Shown here piece by piece: positions 38,801 through 50,517 of a stretch of DNA of 64,000 bases. The translations under genes and the position numbers were made by a program. The stretch spans positions 63,077,201 through 63,141,200 of the forward strand of contig OZ038422.1 in assembly GCA_964036155.1 (NCBI GenBank). Direction: 5' to 3'. The stretch comes from Diploscapter coronatus (taxonomy: Eukaryota > Nematoda > Chromadorea > Rhabditida > Rhabditidae). The stretch's first letter is position 1, and every line of letters begins with the position of its first letter. The notes under the pieces were generated by a model. It ran no database searches. It was not told the DNA's origin and saw only the letters and a program-made list of their open reading frames with translations.

Positions 38801-41800
38801 AGATACTGGAGATGAAGCCGAAATGAGAGACGCAGAGAAACGAAAAGTCTAAATGTGATCCTTTGACCTAGGTCTGACCTTCTAAGACTAAATGCTATCT
38901 AAAAATATTCTAATTTGAAAAATTTTATATTTTTGCTAGATGATTCAATATAAGATTATCTTTGAATGAGATTTTGCATATCTCAGGTACGCATAGCGAA
39001 TGACCTTAAATGACCCGATATGGAGAAAGAAAAATAATATATGAGCGCTATAGTGTTGGGGTGTTACCCCTGACTAGTACGCGCTCTAGAGAGGAGATAG
39101 ATCAAAAAGAGGGGATGCATATACGAAGGTCAAGCGGGGTCGGGTCACTACTTACTGCTTACTACTCTCTGCGCGATATTCCCTATTTCCACCCAGCTGT
39201 ACTCGTTCTTTCTCTATCTATCCGTTTGTTACTGACACCCGTCTATATCTTTTATACTCATAATTATAATCTAAACATTGCAACTCTTATTTTACATATC
39301 TGAACTTTCCGAAATCTAAAAATCGTGTCATTCTGATCTTCATATTTCTTCCTATACAATATTCTATTTTTTAAGCTGAAAACTTAAATACGAACCAATT
39401 TTATCGTAAGTTTAAATATCGAAACAGCGAAAATCTAAAACTCGTTGTTTTCATGATCAGAATATTTCCATATCACACCCTATATATTTTTTCTCTGCGT
39501 CTTCACGGTCTTTATCATCGCATACTCTCTCGCCGCTCTTTTTCGGGTGGTTGTTGTCCATTTTTGACCTTGTCCTTAACCCCTTTTACCCCTCTCTAAC
39601 TCTCTTTTTCTCTGCTCTCTCTTCCTCTATCTCTCGTTCAAAGTTGCCTTTTGGCGCATACCATTATGTAAATATTCTTCAATTTTTCAAAATTCTAATT
39701 TTCGGACCGCCTGAAATACAACAAATTCTTTCTCTGACCAGTGCCCACGGCTTTTGCTTTCTGCGTCTCATGCGCCTGAGGCTATCTTAAATTACAGAGG
39801 TTAACAGAAAGAGAAATAGAATGCTATTCTGGGAGAGTGAAAAGAAAAAGCAAACCAAGACCAATGCGTAGAGCGGCTCTTATATTTTTATGCTAGCCGG
39901 CTGGCATAACGTTGGCCAATTTTTTCGAGCCTTAAATTTCAAGTACGAATTTATGTTTTCGTGCTAAAAATATCGATTCAAGTGACCTTTCGCCCTTGCA
40001 AATGTCTGATTCACGATTCAATAATTTTGCAAAAAAAGCGAGGGGGATCGATTTTTTTAGCTCTTATCATCATTTTATCATTTAAAACGTGCTCTGACGA
40101 AGTCTTACCTCCGACCTTTGCGAAAATAATAAAAAAGAAAGTGGAAAATTTTTGCGGGTTTCATCATTTCTCAATTTCAGTACCTAACATTATTCTCTTT
40201 CGGAGGAAACAGGTTTATTTTTTCTAGCGAACCAAGTCAAATTTCTTGATACTTAGGGAAATCATTACTATTGATTACTTGAAGTTTGGAGGATTTTTAC
40301 TAAATTCTTCATATTTCCTCAGAAGATAACATTTATTACGATGTTCTCTACAGAAGAAACATGAGCTTTGAATAGAGAGTGCTTATTTTTTGCTATTTTT
40401 ATTTGAGATTTAGACTTTGTTTGTCCGATCGTTTACCCTTGACCGTATAAGAGGATTGGGATTAGACAAGTAAATTGGATATCCAAAAACCCAAGTAAAG
40501 CAAACCTCAAAAATACAAAGATTAATCCTTAATTTTTTTCTCCAATTTTTGTAGTTTTAATCCTTTAATCTAACGCTGAGCCTGATCATCCGAAATTATT
40601 TTGAAAATTGTATTTAATTTAAGAGGGATTTTACTTTAAACAAAATATTCCCTGATCTATGCGAAATATGCGACTTTTGACATTTACCCCTTTAGTTTCG
40701 GGGAGCTAATATTCAATTCATTTAGTGCTGGGGGTCTATTGAAATTTTCTGACATCTGAGGCCTAAATACATTTGACCATATGATTAATTACGTACGAAT
40801 ATTTACCTAAAATATATTATTTTTCTGAAAAATTTAAAAATGAGCATATTTCAGAACGTGGTGACCCGAAACAACCACCTGCTACAGCCGAATCGAGGTC
40901 TACCCCCAGTCATGCCGAATCTACTCCAGCAACTTTCTGCATTGCGGAATGCTCAGGTACGAATACTCAAAAATTCTATCTTTATATCTCAGCCAGAAAT
41001 AGAAAAATCAAGAATATACAAATTTGCAAAATCTAAAACTTACGAAAAATACCGTAGTCTGGGAAAAATTCTGACATCGATAAAAAAAACCCATGTATAA
41101 ACACTTATAATTATCCTCCCACGCCTATATATGGCAGATAACACTTGAATCGACGAGATCAAGACAGCTATTTTTGTCCCCGAGAAATCCACAAAAGACA
41201 CTTGTCGAATTGTGGCTTTTGGCTACTGGTTCTGAGGAGATTTCTTTGGTTTTTCTGTTCTCTCTTGTTTTCTCGCAGTATTTCTCCGAAAAAAGCTATT
41301 CTTTTCAACTTGAGCCTCTTCTCGGAGGAAAGTCGCGCGCTGCCTGCCGAAAACGAATAGCACCGGTCTGAGGCTTTAGCGCCCAGAGAGTCTTTCTTTT
41401 TCTCCTATTTTCTCTCACTATTTCTTTCTTTCTCGAACTTTCCTTCTGTTCATTTCCAACACTATTTCCTCCGAATGGCCAATCTCGGAAACTGGTCACT
41501 TCTCTCTAAGAAATAGCTTCTGTGCCAACCATTTACAATAGAAATCCAAAATGGGATGATGCAAGATTTAGAAAAGGTCAAAAATAAAAATTTCCCGATG
41601 AAAATCTATTTGATCACTTTTGCGTTCTATAAAATCTCAAATCCGACCTTCACTTTCGATTTTAGAAGGGAATGTTCACAGATGTTTAGATTTCAGTTCG
41701 AAGGGGTGAGGTTAAAACATGCCAGACGGTTTTCAGTTCCTATGTTATAGCATAGGAATATAGGTTTTTGAGTAAATAGCCCGAACACTTGTCAAAAAGT

Positions 41801-44800
41801 GAATGAAAAATTGCATATCATGTGAATCATCAGTCAAATTAAAATCCAATTAATTCATTTTTTGTTCTGAAACCTCTCACTTTACCCTATTATTCAAATT
41901 TATTTACCTGTTTTTTCGCAAGTCTAATCCCATAACTTTTACTCCTCATTAAGAAACCCTGTATTAACTATACAAAATAACGGATAATCCTTATTTTGAT
42001 AGTGATCTTATCAAAAATCTTCGAGGTTAATCCTTTTATATTTGTAAAAAGAATAGGGATTTCATATATCCCCTATATAATATTCAGATCCGAGAGTACT
42101 TCACTAATGAATTGTGTGTAAAAGGCCACGCCCCAACAAGAAAGAATTTCATAATTTCGCGGAAATTTCTGCATATTTTATTCGCTCATAGTTCATGGAA
42201 TCGTGCAAAAACGAAGAAAATCGCTTTTCTGAGCTTCGGAATTTTTCTAGATTGATGCCAAATAATCGTAGGTTTTGAGAGGATATCGAAAAGTGGGCGG
42301 GGGCTAGGCGAGTGAAAAATTGGCGCGAATTTCTAGATTTCTTGGTGAAAAAGAGCACGACCTCTGGATAGGTAAAATGGCGATTTGAGAAAACGAATAA
42401 CCCACCGGAGGAGATGAAAAAGTAGAAGGGAGTTAAGGTTTATGACAGAAAAATAGTACGGCGATATTAGAGAAAGAGAAAGAAAGAACTGGAATCGGGC
42501 CATTAACTCGATTTTCATTTTTGCCTATGCTTATTTCATCTCTCAATGCGATGCCAGGGCGAAAAGTTCAGATTTTCTTAAGTTGTAGTATTTTTATTCT
42601 TCAAGAACATTTTTCCTGATAACCATAAACTCGCTACCAATGACGTAGTGGTCCTCGGCAAAGCGCGTGAGTCCAAAACTGTTTTCTGCCTGTAAAAGGA
42701 GTTAGAGATATAGAGAAAGGAATAGAGCCAAGGGAAGCAAAAAGTCTGAGAAATAGTGATATTTTCTACCGACCAAGAGAAAAATGTTCCTGGAAAGGGT
42801 AAAGGTGATTCATTTGCTTATCGCAAAAAGAAAAAGAGCGTCCTTTTTTGGCAGATGCAAAATTCCTTACCTAAAACTTTCCTCTGCGTCTTTGCCCAGT
42901 GATAAAATATGTCTTTATCTTTAAACTCTCTAATCTCTGCTCTATTTCTCTTTTTCACCTGACCCTTATCTAAAGGGCCCAAACGCAATTGATCTGTGTG
43001 TGTCGAGTTTCTGCCAGCCGAAGGCAGGGCCTTTTGACCTTTATTTCTTTTTCTTTCTCTCCATTTTCCCATTCTTTCTCTCCTTTTTTTCTCTCTTTCT
43101 TCCCTTCTCATTTCCCCATACTCTCTCTTCCTGCCACCCTCTCTGTCCCTATTAGCATTGGTCACACGTCGCTTACCTAACGCTATCCCCTTTCCTTTTC
43201 CAGAGTTTTTACTTTTTGTTTTGAAATTTTCGAATTCCCCGTTGGAACTTACCTAAAAGTACAAATAATTATCGATAGGAAATTATAGACTGAAGCTTAT
43301 TCAGTTCCTGTTATTTCAGACGACTTTCAATTTTCATGAAACGTTTTATTTTTACAAAAAAAGACCGAACATTAATTATGTTTACATCTTGATTTAGACA
43401 AGAGGCTTTTGAAGATATTTAAATTTTACAAAAATGGATTTATCTCTAAGATTTCATTCGATTAAGTTTAAATTCACTGTGTTCAACGGCATTTCGGCGA
43501 GATTAAAGAATTTTATCTCCGTCTTGAATTTTTGAACTTGGGTTTTTGTGATCTATCATTCAAAATACGTCTAAAAAATTGTTGTGATGAAATCATATTT
43601 TGAATGATGTAATACTTCCCATTTAAATCCACCCTCTTGTATTTTCCTGTTTCAGTAATTCTTCTAACAAAATGGTACTCGTGAGATGCGATACATTTGC
43701 GTAATCCAATAATTGCATTACACCCGAAAGTACGAATTTTGAAATTTTGTAGCCCATTTGATGCACGACTTTCATCACCTTCTATGTTTCCGAGTTTCTG
43801 GCCTACAATATGGTGAACTCAAACGTAATTCTTCAAAAAAAAAGAATCGTATTTTGATATTCATCTCAGAATCCAGTTCTAAGAGATATTCTAATAAAAT
43901 CCCCGGGACGTTTTCTGTTGATCAAGCTAATAATTTCTCTTCTTTCTCAGTTTCTCGGCCTGACCTCATCGCTACTGAAATTGGCCGACTTCCGTTGGAA
44001 ATCCTCTCACTCAAAGTATTAGGTTATTAGTCAAAGTACAAACGAGGCTGGGCCTAGAACCTCTAAGGGCAAAACATAGAAAAAGGCAGAGGGATTATTA
44101 AATCGCGGCTATACTATATCCATACGTAGGGAATTCGGGCTGCGTAATATTTCCTCCCACAAGTAAATGACTCCTCCCAAATACTATTTCTCGCTTTCCT
44201 TCTTTGCAGTGCGTTTGGGAGGAAAGATTACGCAGTCGACATTTTATATATCCTCATAATTTATATGTCAATATTTTCCTGATATAGGATTTTGAGCTTT
44301 GGCAGATAACCTTCGAAATTTGCCTGCCTCTTTTCCTCTCTCCCAAATTTCTTCACTCGCATATTCAGACTCATCCTCTTCTCCTTTCGATTCGTTACCA
44401 TTGACTACACCACCCCTCATATTTCACCTTTCAGCCGATTTCTAACCATAAAAATTCCCTCGGTATATTTTGAACTTTAACACTTTTGACAGCAAAAATC
44501 AATCTTCGTATCCCTATGACGGACGAAATAATATGGCCCCGCCGTCATGCCACTCGGCCATTTGACCCCTTTTCTCGATGCCCATTAGCTCGCACACATA
44601 CTCAATTGCATGTTAATATGACTGGCTCGAAAGCAACACAGACATTTTGCATTCATTTTCCAACTTTACGTTGCTGCTCAAACGTATAGGAATTTTAGCG
44701 CTATAAATTTATGCTAATTTATACTATTTGAATAACAAAAGTTTAGTTTTGAATCTAAAAATAGAGTTTTCAGTTTCCCAATGCCGGTCTGATGCCTCAG

Positions 44801-47769
44801 CTGCCGAGAGTTGGTTCACCGATGAAAGGTATGGACTTGGGTATGGGTCCACAGGGCAACGGAGGTAAACCAAATTGAATTTTTGAAAAATTTAGATTTC
44901 GAATCTTTCAGAACTTTGCGTGGTCTGTGGAGATAAGGCCTCTGGCAGACATTATGGGGCTGTATCCTGTGAGGGGTGCAAAGGTATTTTCAAAGAAAAA
45001 CTAGAATTTTTAAAAATTTAAAATTTTTAGGCTTTTTCAAGCGAAGCATACGAAAGCAAACGGTAGGTTTGACTTCAAACTTTCTTGATTACTGTAGGGG
45101 TTTTTGCCTTGTAATTCATTTCCTCCAGTCTGAGACCCATGGGGTGTCGTTGTTATGACGACGGATAATGAAAGTGGCGAGAGGAAGAGGGATAAAAAGA
45201 TAAAAGTGGACATATCAGATAAGAGGATTAAAGATTTCGTATCAAAATGGAACAAAATGATAGGGATGAAACTAGCATAAAGATTTGAAGCTAACTTTGC
45301 TGATCACATCTTTTCTTCTAATTAAAAATATTGATCTAAGAAATGTGAGAGAAAAGACACCCAGGGACATAGTTTTCATAACATTTCCGTATTTACAGAT
45401 GGGCTACGTGTGCCGGTCCAATAGAGAGTGTCCGGTGACCAAGTTCCACAGAAACCGATGCCAATTTTGTCGGCTGAAGAAATGCTTGGAAATGGTACAG
45501 TAGTTCATAAAAATTACCATATAGAACTTTAATCTATAGGGAATGAGAAGTGAATCAGTTCAAGCTGAGCGAAGACCGGTCGGTCAGAACGCTGATAGCC
45601 CACCCACTATGATTCAGCCTAACATTTGCAAAGCCGAGCCTAGCTTTGAAAATAAGGTATAGAAATTAGCATATTTTTGAAAATTAAAATTTTCAAAATT
45701 TAGCTTCCAAACCGAACCCTAATGGATGGTCTATTGGCTATTGTAAAGAATGAGCATGATTCTCTGAAGGAAAACGACAAGAATAGCATGAAGGTAGGAG
45801 GAGAAATTAGCGTAAAATTTCGAAAAAAAAAATTCAGTCGTTAATCAAGAAAGAGAACGGAGCCATGTCCCCTTCTGTGGATCACCATCGCGCACAGACA
45901 CCGAGGACTGAGTCCAGTTGGAAGAGGGTACACATTTTCTTTTTTTTTTTTTTTTTTTAAATATTTCGAAAGAGCCACAAATAAAAGATAATGATTTCAT
46001 TCATTTTTAAAATTATGCTAATTTCTCAAATTTTGTAGGAATCAATCGGAGAGGACGAATCAGGCATCGATGTGATGACCGTCATTGGGCTGGCTCCTTC
46101 GGAGTCCCCTTCATCGTCTGGCGCTGGCTCCTCGATTTCTGACGACGGGCCCATTTTCAACAATAATGTAGGCCTTCGTTATATAAGAATCGTCTCTTTT
46201 TCAGAAATATCTATCTCTTCCAATGAAGAACAGCTTTTTTATAATTAATTTTTGAAATTTAAATAATCTCTTTCCATTTAAGCGATCTCGTTTCGAGCTG
46301 CCCGTTCCCGATTCTCCGCCAGCCGAGTTGAACATTCAATTCATCTGCGAGACGGCGAGTCGGCTACTGTTTCTGTCCGTCCACTGGATGAAGGACGTTC
46401 GGATGGGCATTAAGTGAGATAGAGCTTCATTCCTTATTAGACTAAATCAATGACTGAACTTCTAGGAAACATGATAAGAACAGGAAAACAAATGATTTAT
46501 AATATTTTAGACCTTCAACTTTGGAAGAAGTGATGAAGACCAAGTGGTGTGATGTATTTATTCTCGGCCTAATGCAAACCTCGGATGTTGTCGGATTGCC
46601 ACGAATGTTGGAAGCTATGAATAGTCATTTGGCAGCATGCAATCGATTGAGTAAGGAATATTGGAATTTTATCTTTACAACTTTCATAATTTCTAATTTA
46701 ACTATTTCAGACCAACTGAAAACGGAGAAATTCACCGAAGTCTCCGATCAAATCGGCTATCTGCTAATGCTAATCCGTCGGTTCCACGAGCTGAAACTCA
46801 CCCCCATCGAATACGCCTATCTTAAGCTGATTTCCTTCACCGCCAATGGTAATTAAGCCAAATTTATGCTTAATTAGGTCAATTATAAACCTAATCAAGT
46901 TAATTATCTTCGAAAATCAATGATTGAAATACTTTAAGATGTTCCCTCATGCGTGTGCACAGCCGACACGAGGCCAATTAACGTGCTCGCTTGTCAGGTA
47001 AAATTAACTCGGCTAATTGTCCAGTTAATTATTTAATTATAGGAATTGTACGAGCATATTCTGACTTCAAACCCATCGGGCGAGGATTCAACTTCGGAAG
47101 ACAACGAGACTCACGTCACCAGTCCTACCGCTTTGGTGGCTATCGATCGGTGAGAAAATGACCCCAATGATCTCAAGATTTAATTGCCATGATTAAAGAA
47201 AACTTTATCTTCGATTACTCAATCATTTCATAGTGTCATAAAATTAATTAAATTCAAAATTAGATTTAATTACTACTGATTATATCCATTTGGCTACCCT
47301 AATTACGTTTAATTATCTGAAATTCAGTTTCTCCCGTCTGTTCCAACTTCTCTCTGCTCTGCGTTGGTTTAAGGAGTCGGTGCTGGTGGAGCTGTTTTTC
47401 TCCGGCCTAATTGGGAATTTATCAATTGATACCGTAATCCCGTTCGTGCTGAAGATGGACGTGCTGAACGTGTTCGAGGGCGGAAATGGGAATGGGGCGT
47501 CCGCTCACGCGCAGGAATTGACCATATCGAACGGGAACAACGATAAACACAATAATAATAATAACAGGTACGGTTTTCATATATATTTATTATTTTAACA
47601 ATAAAATTTGTATGCATATTCTTGAAGGTAAATTAACTCTTTTTAAAAATAAAGAAAAATATCTAAATCTAAATGAATAATTTCAGATGTTTGGTAAACT
47701 AAATTTTTGAATTTTAGGGAAGACGCTTCTTCAAGCACTTCGCCGATTCAAGTCGATGAAACGACGTAA
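29882..47769 (+). CDS. nhr-41: NR2C (TR2/TR4)-type nuclear receptor, 5' end not found
   Basis: Twenty-one exons give at least 750 residues: 29882-29974, 36761-36878, 36925-36997, 37221-37333, 37689-37858, 40855-40956, 44774-44864, 44912-44983, 45031-45062, 45399-45494, 45540-45656, 45704-45793, 45838-45927, 46039-46167, 46283-46413, 46511-46650, 46711-46848, 46939-46997, 47043-47149, 47328-47567, 47718-47769. The N-terminal region (about 250 residues) is rich in Ser, Pro, Thr and Gln. The DNA-binding domain has the P-box CEGCKGFFKRS and second finger CRSNREC...CQFCRLKKC. The following [12 protein letters not shown] matches the TR2/TR4 extension. The ligand-binding domain starts at [20 protein letters not shown] and ends with [18 protein letters not shown], both diagnostic of NR2C. 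C. elegans nhr-41 is the NR2C orthologue. A Gly/Asn-rich C-terminal tail follows the helix-12 region. Exon 29882-29974 opens in frame from its acceptor and its only ATG is its last codon, so the start is either there or in an upstream exon. Stop at 47767-47769. Confidence 0.93.
30289..30481. repeat. MITE-like inverted repeat, family B copy 2
   Basis: The left end AGGGTGCGTTCATACTTT (30289-30306) pairs with the right end at 30463-30481 (AAAAGTATGAATGCACCCT). The inner words ATCGTGT and CACGATGTCA match family B copy 1 in the vti-1 intron at 11299-11437. Confidence 0.8.
34840..35260. other. GC-rich, CpG-containing island in the nhr-41 intron
   Basis: Base composition changes sharply from the AT-rich surroundings. 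It contains many CG dinucleotides, a run of 13 G at 34986-34998 followed by GGGG after one A, and a tandem AGCCA/AAGCC repeat at 35096-35116. It could be an alternative promoter or first exon region, or a G-quadruplex-forming regulatory element. An open frame runs through it, but low complexity and the lack of clear splice sites prevent a coding call. Confidence 0.5.
37859..40854. other. Large nhr-41 intron (3.0 kb)
   Basis: Noncoding as far as I can see. It starts with the family A MITE (37861-37996) directly after the donor site. It holds CTATTTC words at 38261, 38465 and 39183 and GAAATAG at 37909 and 39813. Confidence 0.6.
37861..37996. repeat. MITE-like inverted repeat, family A copy 2
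   Basis: It shares GCTCTATACCCT, ACTATGGGC and AACGAATTA/ACGAATTA blocks with copy 1 (7945-8072), in the same order and orientation. The arms TTTCGTTACTT and AAAGTAACGAA pair. It begins two or three bases after the nhr-41 donor at 37859. Confidence 0.75.
40957..44773. other. Large nhr-41 intron (3.8 kb)
   Basis: No exon supported. It contains CTATTTC/GAAATAG words (40996, 41418, 41462, 41510, 42750, 42952, 44184), a palindromic AGGGATTTCATATATCCCCT at 42055-42074, CT-rich tracts at 43055-43110, and an inverted repeat at 44140-44236. Confidence 0.6.
44140..44236. repeat. Inverted repeat in nhr-41 intron
   Basis: CTGCGTAATATTTCCTCCCA at 44140-44159 pairs with TGGGAGGAAAGATTACGCAG at 44217-44236, one or two mismatches. 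The loop carries a CTATTTC word. Confidence 0.75.
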
Positions 47770-49613
47770 AAATTTCATTTTCGTCCCAAACTAATTGGAA
47801 TACAATGGAAATATCACAATTCTCGTTCAAAATCTTTGAAACTTGTTTCAAAGAAACATCTCATTTATACGATGCAATATGCTAATTTTGTTATGATTGC
47901 CCCATTTCTCCTCCAAAATGCAATATAATCAATATATGCTCGGTCGGTTTTTATCCCGTTCTTTTCAACAGTCCCGGAGTTTTTATTTGAACTTGTTGGA
48001 TTTAGACCAATTTCACATTGGTCTATATCATGTTTTCTTTGTTTTATCCTCTCAATCGATGCAATACTTGTAAATACTATTTCTTCTTCAACTTTAAACT
48101 TCCCGCTATTATCATAATAGATTGAAATAAGGCAAGTTTGAAATGATTGATTTTTAAAATCCAATTTCCGCAACACACTCCCCCAAAAACATACCTTCAT
48201 AGTGCTTTCTATACGAACAAAATCTGTAAACTCCATCACCCTGAAAGATTTCATCATTCTACATAACAAGCGAACATTCTACAATCTAAATCAATTGCAA
48301 TAAGTTTATTGAATTCCCTGTTATTTTGTATTTATTACTTGAAAGATTACTTTTCAAATTATAAAATTCGAATGATACAAATTTGAGAAATGATCCGAGT
48401 TATGTTGTTTGTCATCATATCCTCTTTAAATCTTTTCGAATTGTAATAACGTTTTCGGCATCTCAAATTCACGATTTATTTGCCTACCCTTTAATTGTTT
48501 AAGCAATGTTACAGAACTCCCGGCCCAAACTCCTATATTTTCGAGGATCCGTTGTAACTTCGACAATTGTGATCATATTCAAACTTCACCCCGCTGAAAT
48601 TCATTGAATTATAATTTGATGATTAGAAAACATTTTAGTTTCGACAATCGTTACAATTTTAGTTCTAATCATCATCATTTGACTATCAATTTAATCGCTA
48701 GTTTTATTACCCATATATTATACGATTTCATATATCCTATTATATACCTTGGTTGAATTTCTATCCGGTGTAGCATATATATTTTGAAGGAAGCTTAGGA
48801 ATACTGTAGCTTAAAATATCGAATTTTGCAAATTAATCAGTATCCCTGAATCTTCCAATGTCATCATTCAACATGTGCACAAATCTTTAATTTTTTCGTC
48901 GCTAATTTTAATAAGCCTCTTTCCGGGAAACTTGCCGTTTCTAATGAAAATAATTCTTTCAACTGAAAATTTCTCCTGATTCCTTGTCTTAGAGATAAAA
49001 TGAAATAATGCAACATATGTTTTGTGACAGTATTTATGATTTATGGTTAATATATTTTGATTGTCGGCTATCATAATTTAAGAAGGACCACATTCATATA
49101 TCATCATCAAATTGAAGCAATATTTTCTGCAATCCATTATTTTATTTATGATTTTTGTTCATGATTTGCCCTTTCTTCTTTCGAATAATGCTGTATCTCG
49201 AATATGTTTACTTTTGAAAACCCATACATTGAAGCTTTCGAATCATTTATTCTCCTTACCCATTAGCTATGTGATTTAGAATGTTTTTATGTGAAAGGAA
49301 AATTTACAAATTTCAAAACACTATGCGATTTAATAACAAATTTTCCTTTGACATAAACCCACAATAAAACCCTTCATAAGGCATACAAGAATCTAGAAAA
49401 CCGCGTAGATAAAACAAGTTTCATTTTAGAGACGGCTCGAAACAGCCGATTTACGCTAGCTTTCATCATACATTTTACCCCTGAAAATTTAAATCAAGTT
49501 TATCATTTTTAAGTGTGCATACCTGTTTATTGAAAATAAATGATTTCAAGAAAAAATGTGCAAGAACTTGGAAAGTAGCTTTAAATCCGAATTATATTAG
49601 CATTTTTGGCAAT

Positions 49614-49733
49614 TCAGAAATGTCGCAATGTGGCAGCGTCACAACTTGACGGGATAGTAGGCAAAAGCGAGAGAACGTTTCCCTACATTCTCCTCACTCT
49701 TAACCCTATTTCGTCAAGTTGCGACATTTCCGA
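49614..49733. repeat. Inverted-repeat element in convergent spacer
   Basis: The right arm CTATTTCGTCAAGTTGCGAC plus ATTTC (49704-49731) pairs with two left blocks, GAAATGTCGCAA and CTTGACGGGATAG, separated by a 16-bp insertion. This is the same architecture (split left arm) seen in family C copy 1. Confidence 0.65.
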
Positions 49734-50443
49734 GTGGGCAAATTTTCAGTATGAGAAAAGTCGAACTCCTCATTTATAATTTTTCGGAAAAATGCTCGAG
49801 TAAAGTAGGCTCATATATGAAAATTATATATCCCCTAGTCCGGAACCGTCAGATATATGAATTTCGATCATGCCTGATAAAATATAAACAAAGGTTTTCT
49901 GGTCAGAGGAAGATCAAAAGACCAACACCTAAAAAATTGGGTGCGATCAGCACAAAATGGCCTAAAATCCAGGCATTTAAATTTTCATCTCCGGTGCGCA
50001 TTCGAAATAATTTTCTGATTTCAGCCAGCTAAAACATACTTATTGGAAAGTTCATGCACTAAACTATTGGAAAATTCTAATGTATACATAAAAAAAGTTA
50101 TACAAATTTACATAAAAAATAACACAAGTTTTCGAAAGATTTATTGAAGCACGCCTAAATAAATGACATATGATATGATATGCGTTGACTACCACGAAAC
50201 CTGAGACCGGAAATTTACGAGAAAAATAAAAACAATTCACAAATAGAAATGAAACATATATAGACAGGAGCTGTGATTTCACCCATTTTTGAAGGAAATG
50301 TGAAAGCAGGGCGATGTGATCAAAAACGAAGACCACAAAATGACGATAACTTTGGAAGAATGCAAGAATCCGATTATCCGAAAATGATCACATTCCGAGA
50401 TGCCAAAAATAGAATAGAGTAGGTATGACTAATTGCACACATT

Positions 50444-50449
50444 TTTATT
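50444..50449 (-). terminator. Poly(A) signal AATAAA of the astacin gene
   Basis: TTTATT on the plus strand, about 70 bp beyond the proposed stop codon of the minus-strand astacin gene. Confidence 0.5.
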
Positions 50450-50517
50450 ATCTTATCTCCTTTTTTGGTTCGTTGGAACTTCAGACCTAGAGGGTACTTT
50501 CGTCAGACGAAAATAGA

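Larger units (their letters stand above)
47770..50517. other. Convergent intergenic region (nhr-41 to astacin gene)
   Basis: About 2.7 kb, very AT-rich, between two convergent genes. A 134-codon minus-strand open frame at 47865-48269 has no splice or family support. An inverted-repeat element lies at 49614-49733. A minus-strand AATAAA (TTTATT at 50444-50449) probably ends the astacin transcript. Confidence 0.6.

Noticed and set aside
47865..48269. 134-codon minus-strand frame after nhr-41
   Set aside because: Lies in the nhr-41 3' flank, lacks splice or trans-splice signals and has no recognisable motif; chance frame in AT-rich DNA is more likely.
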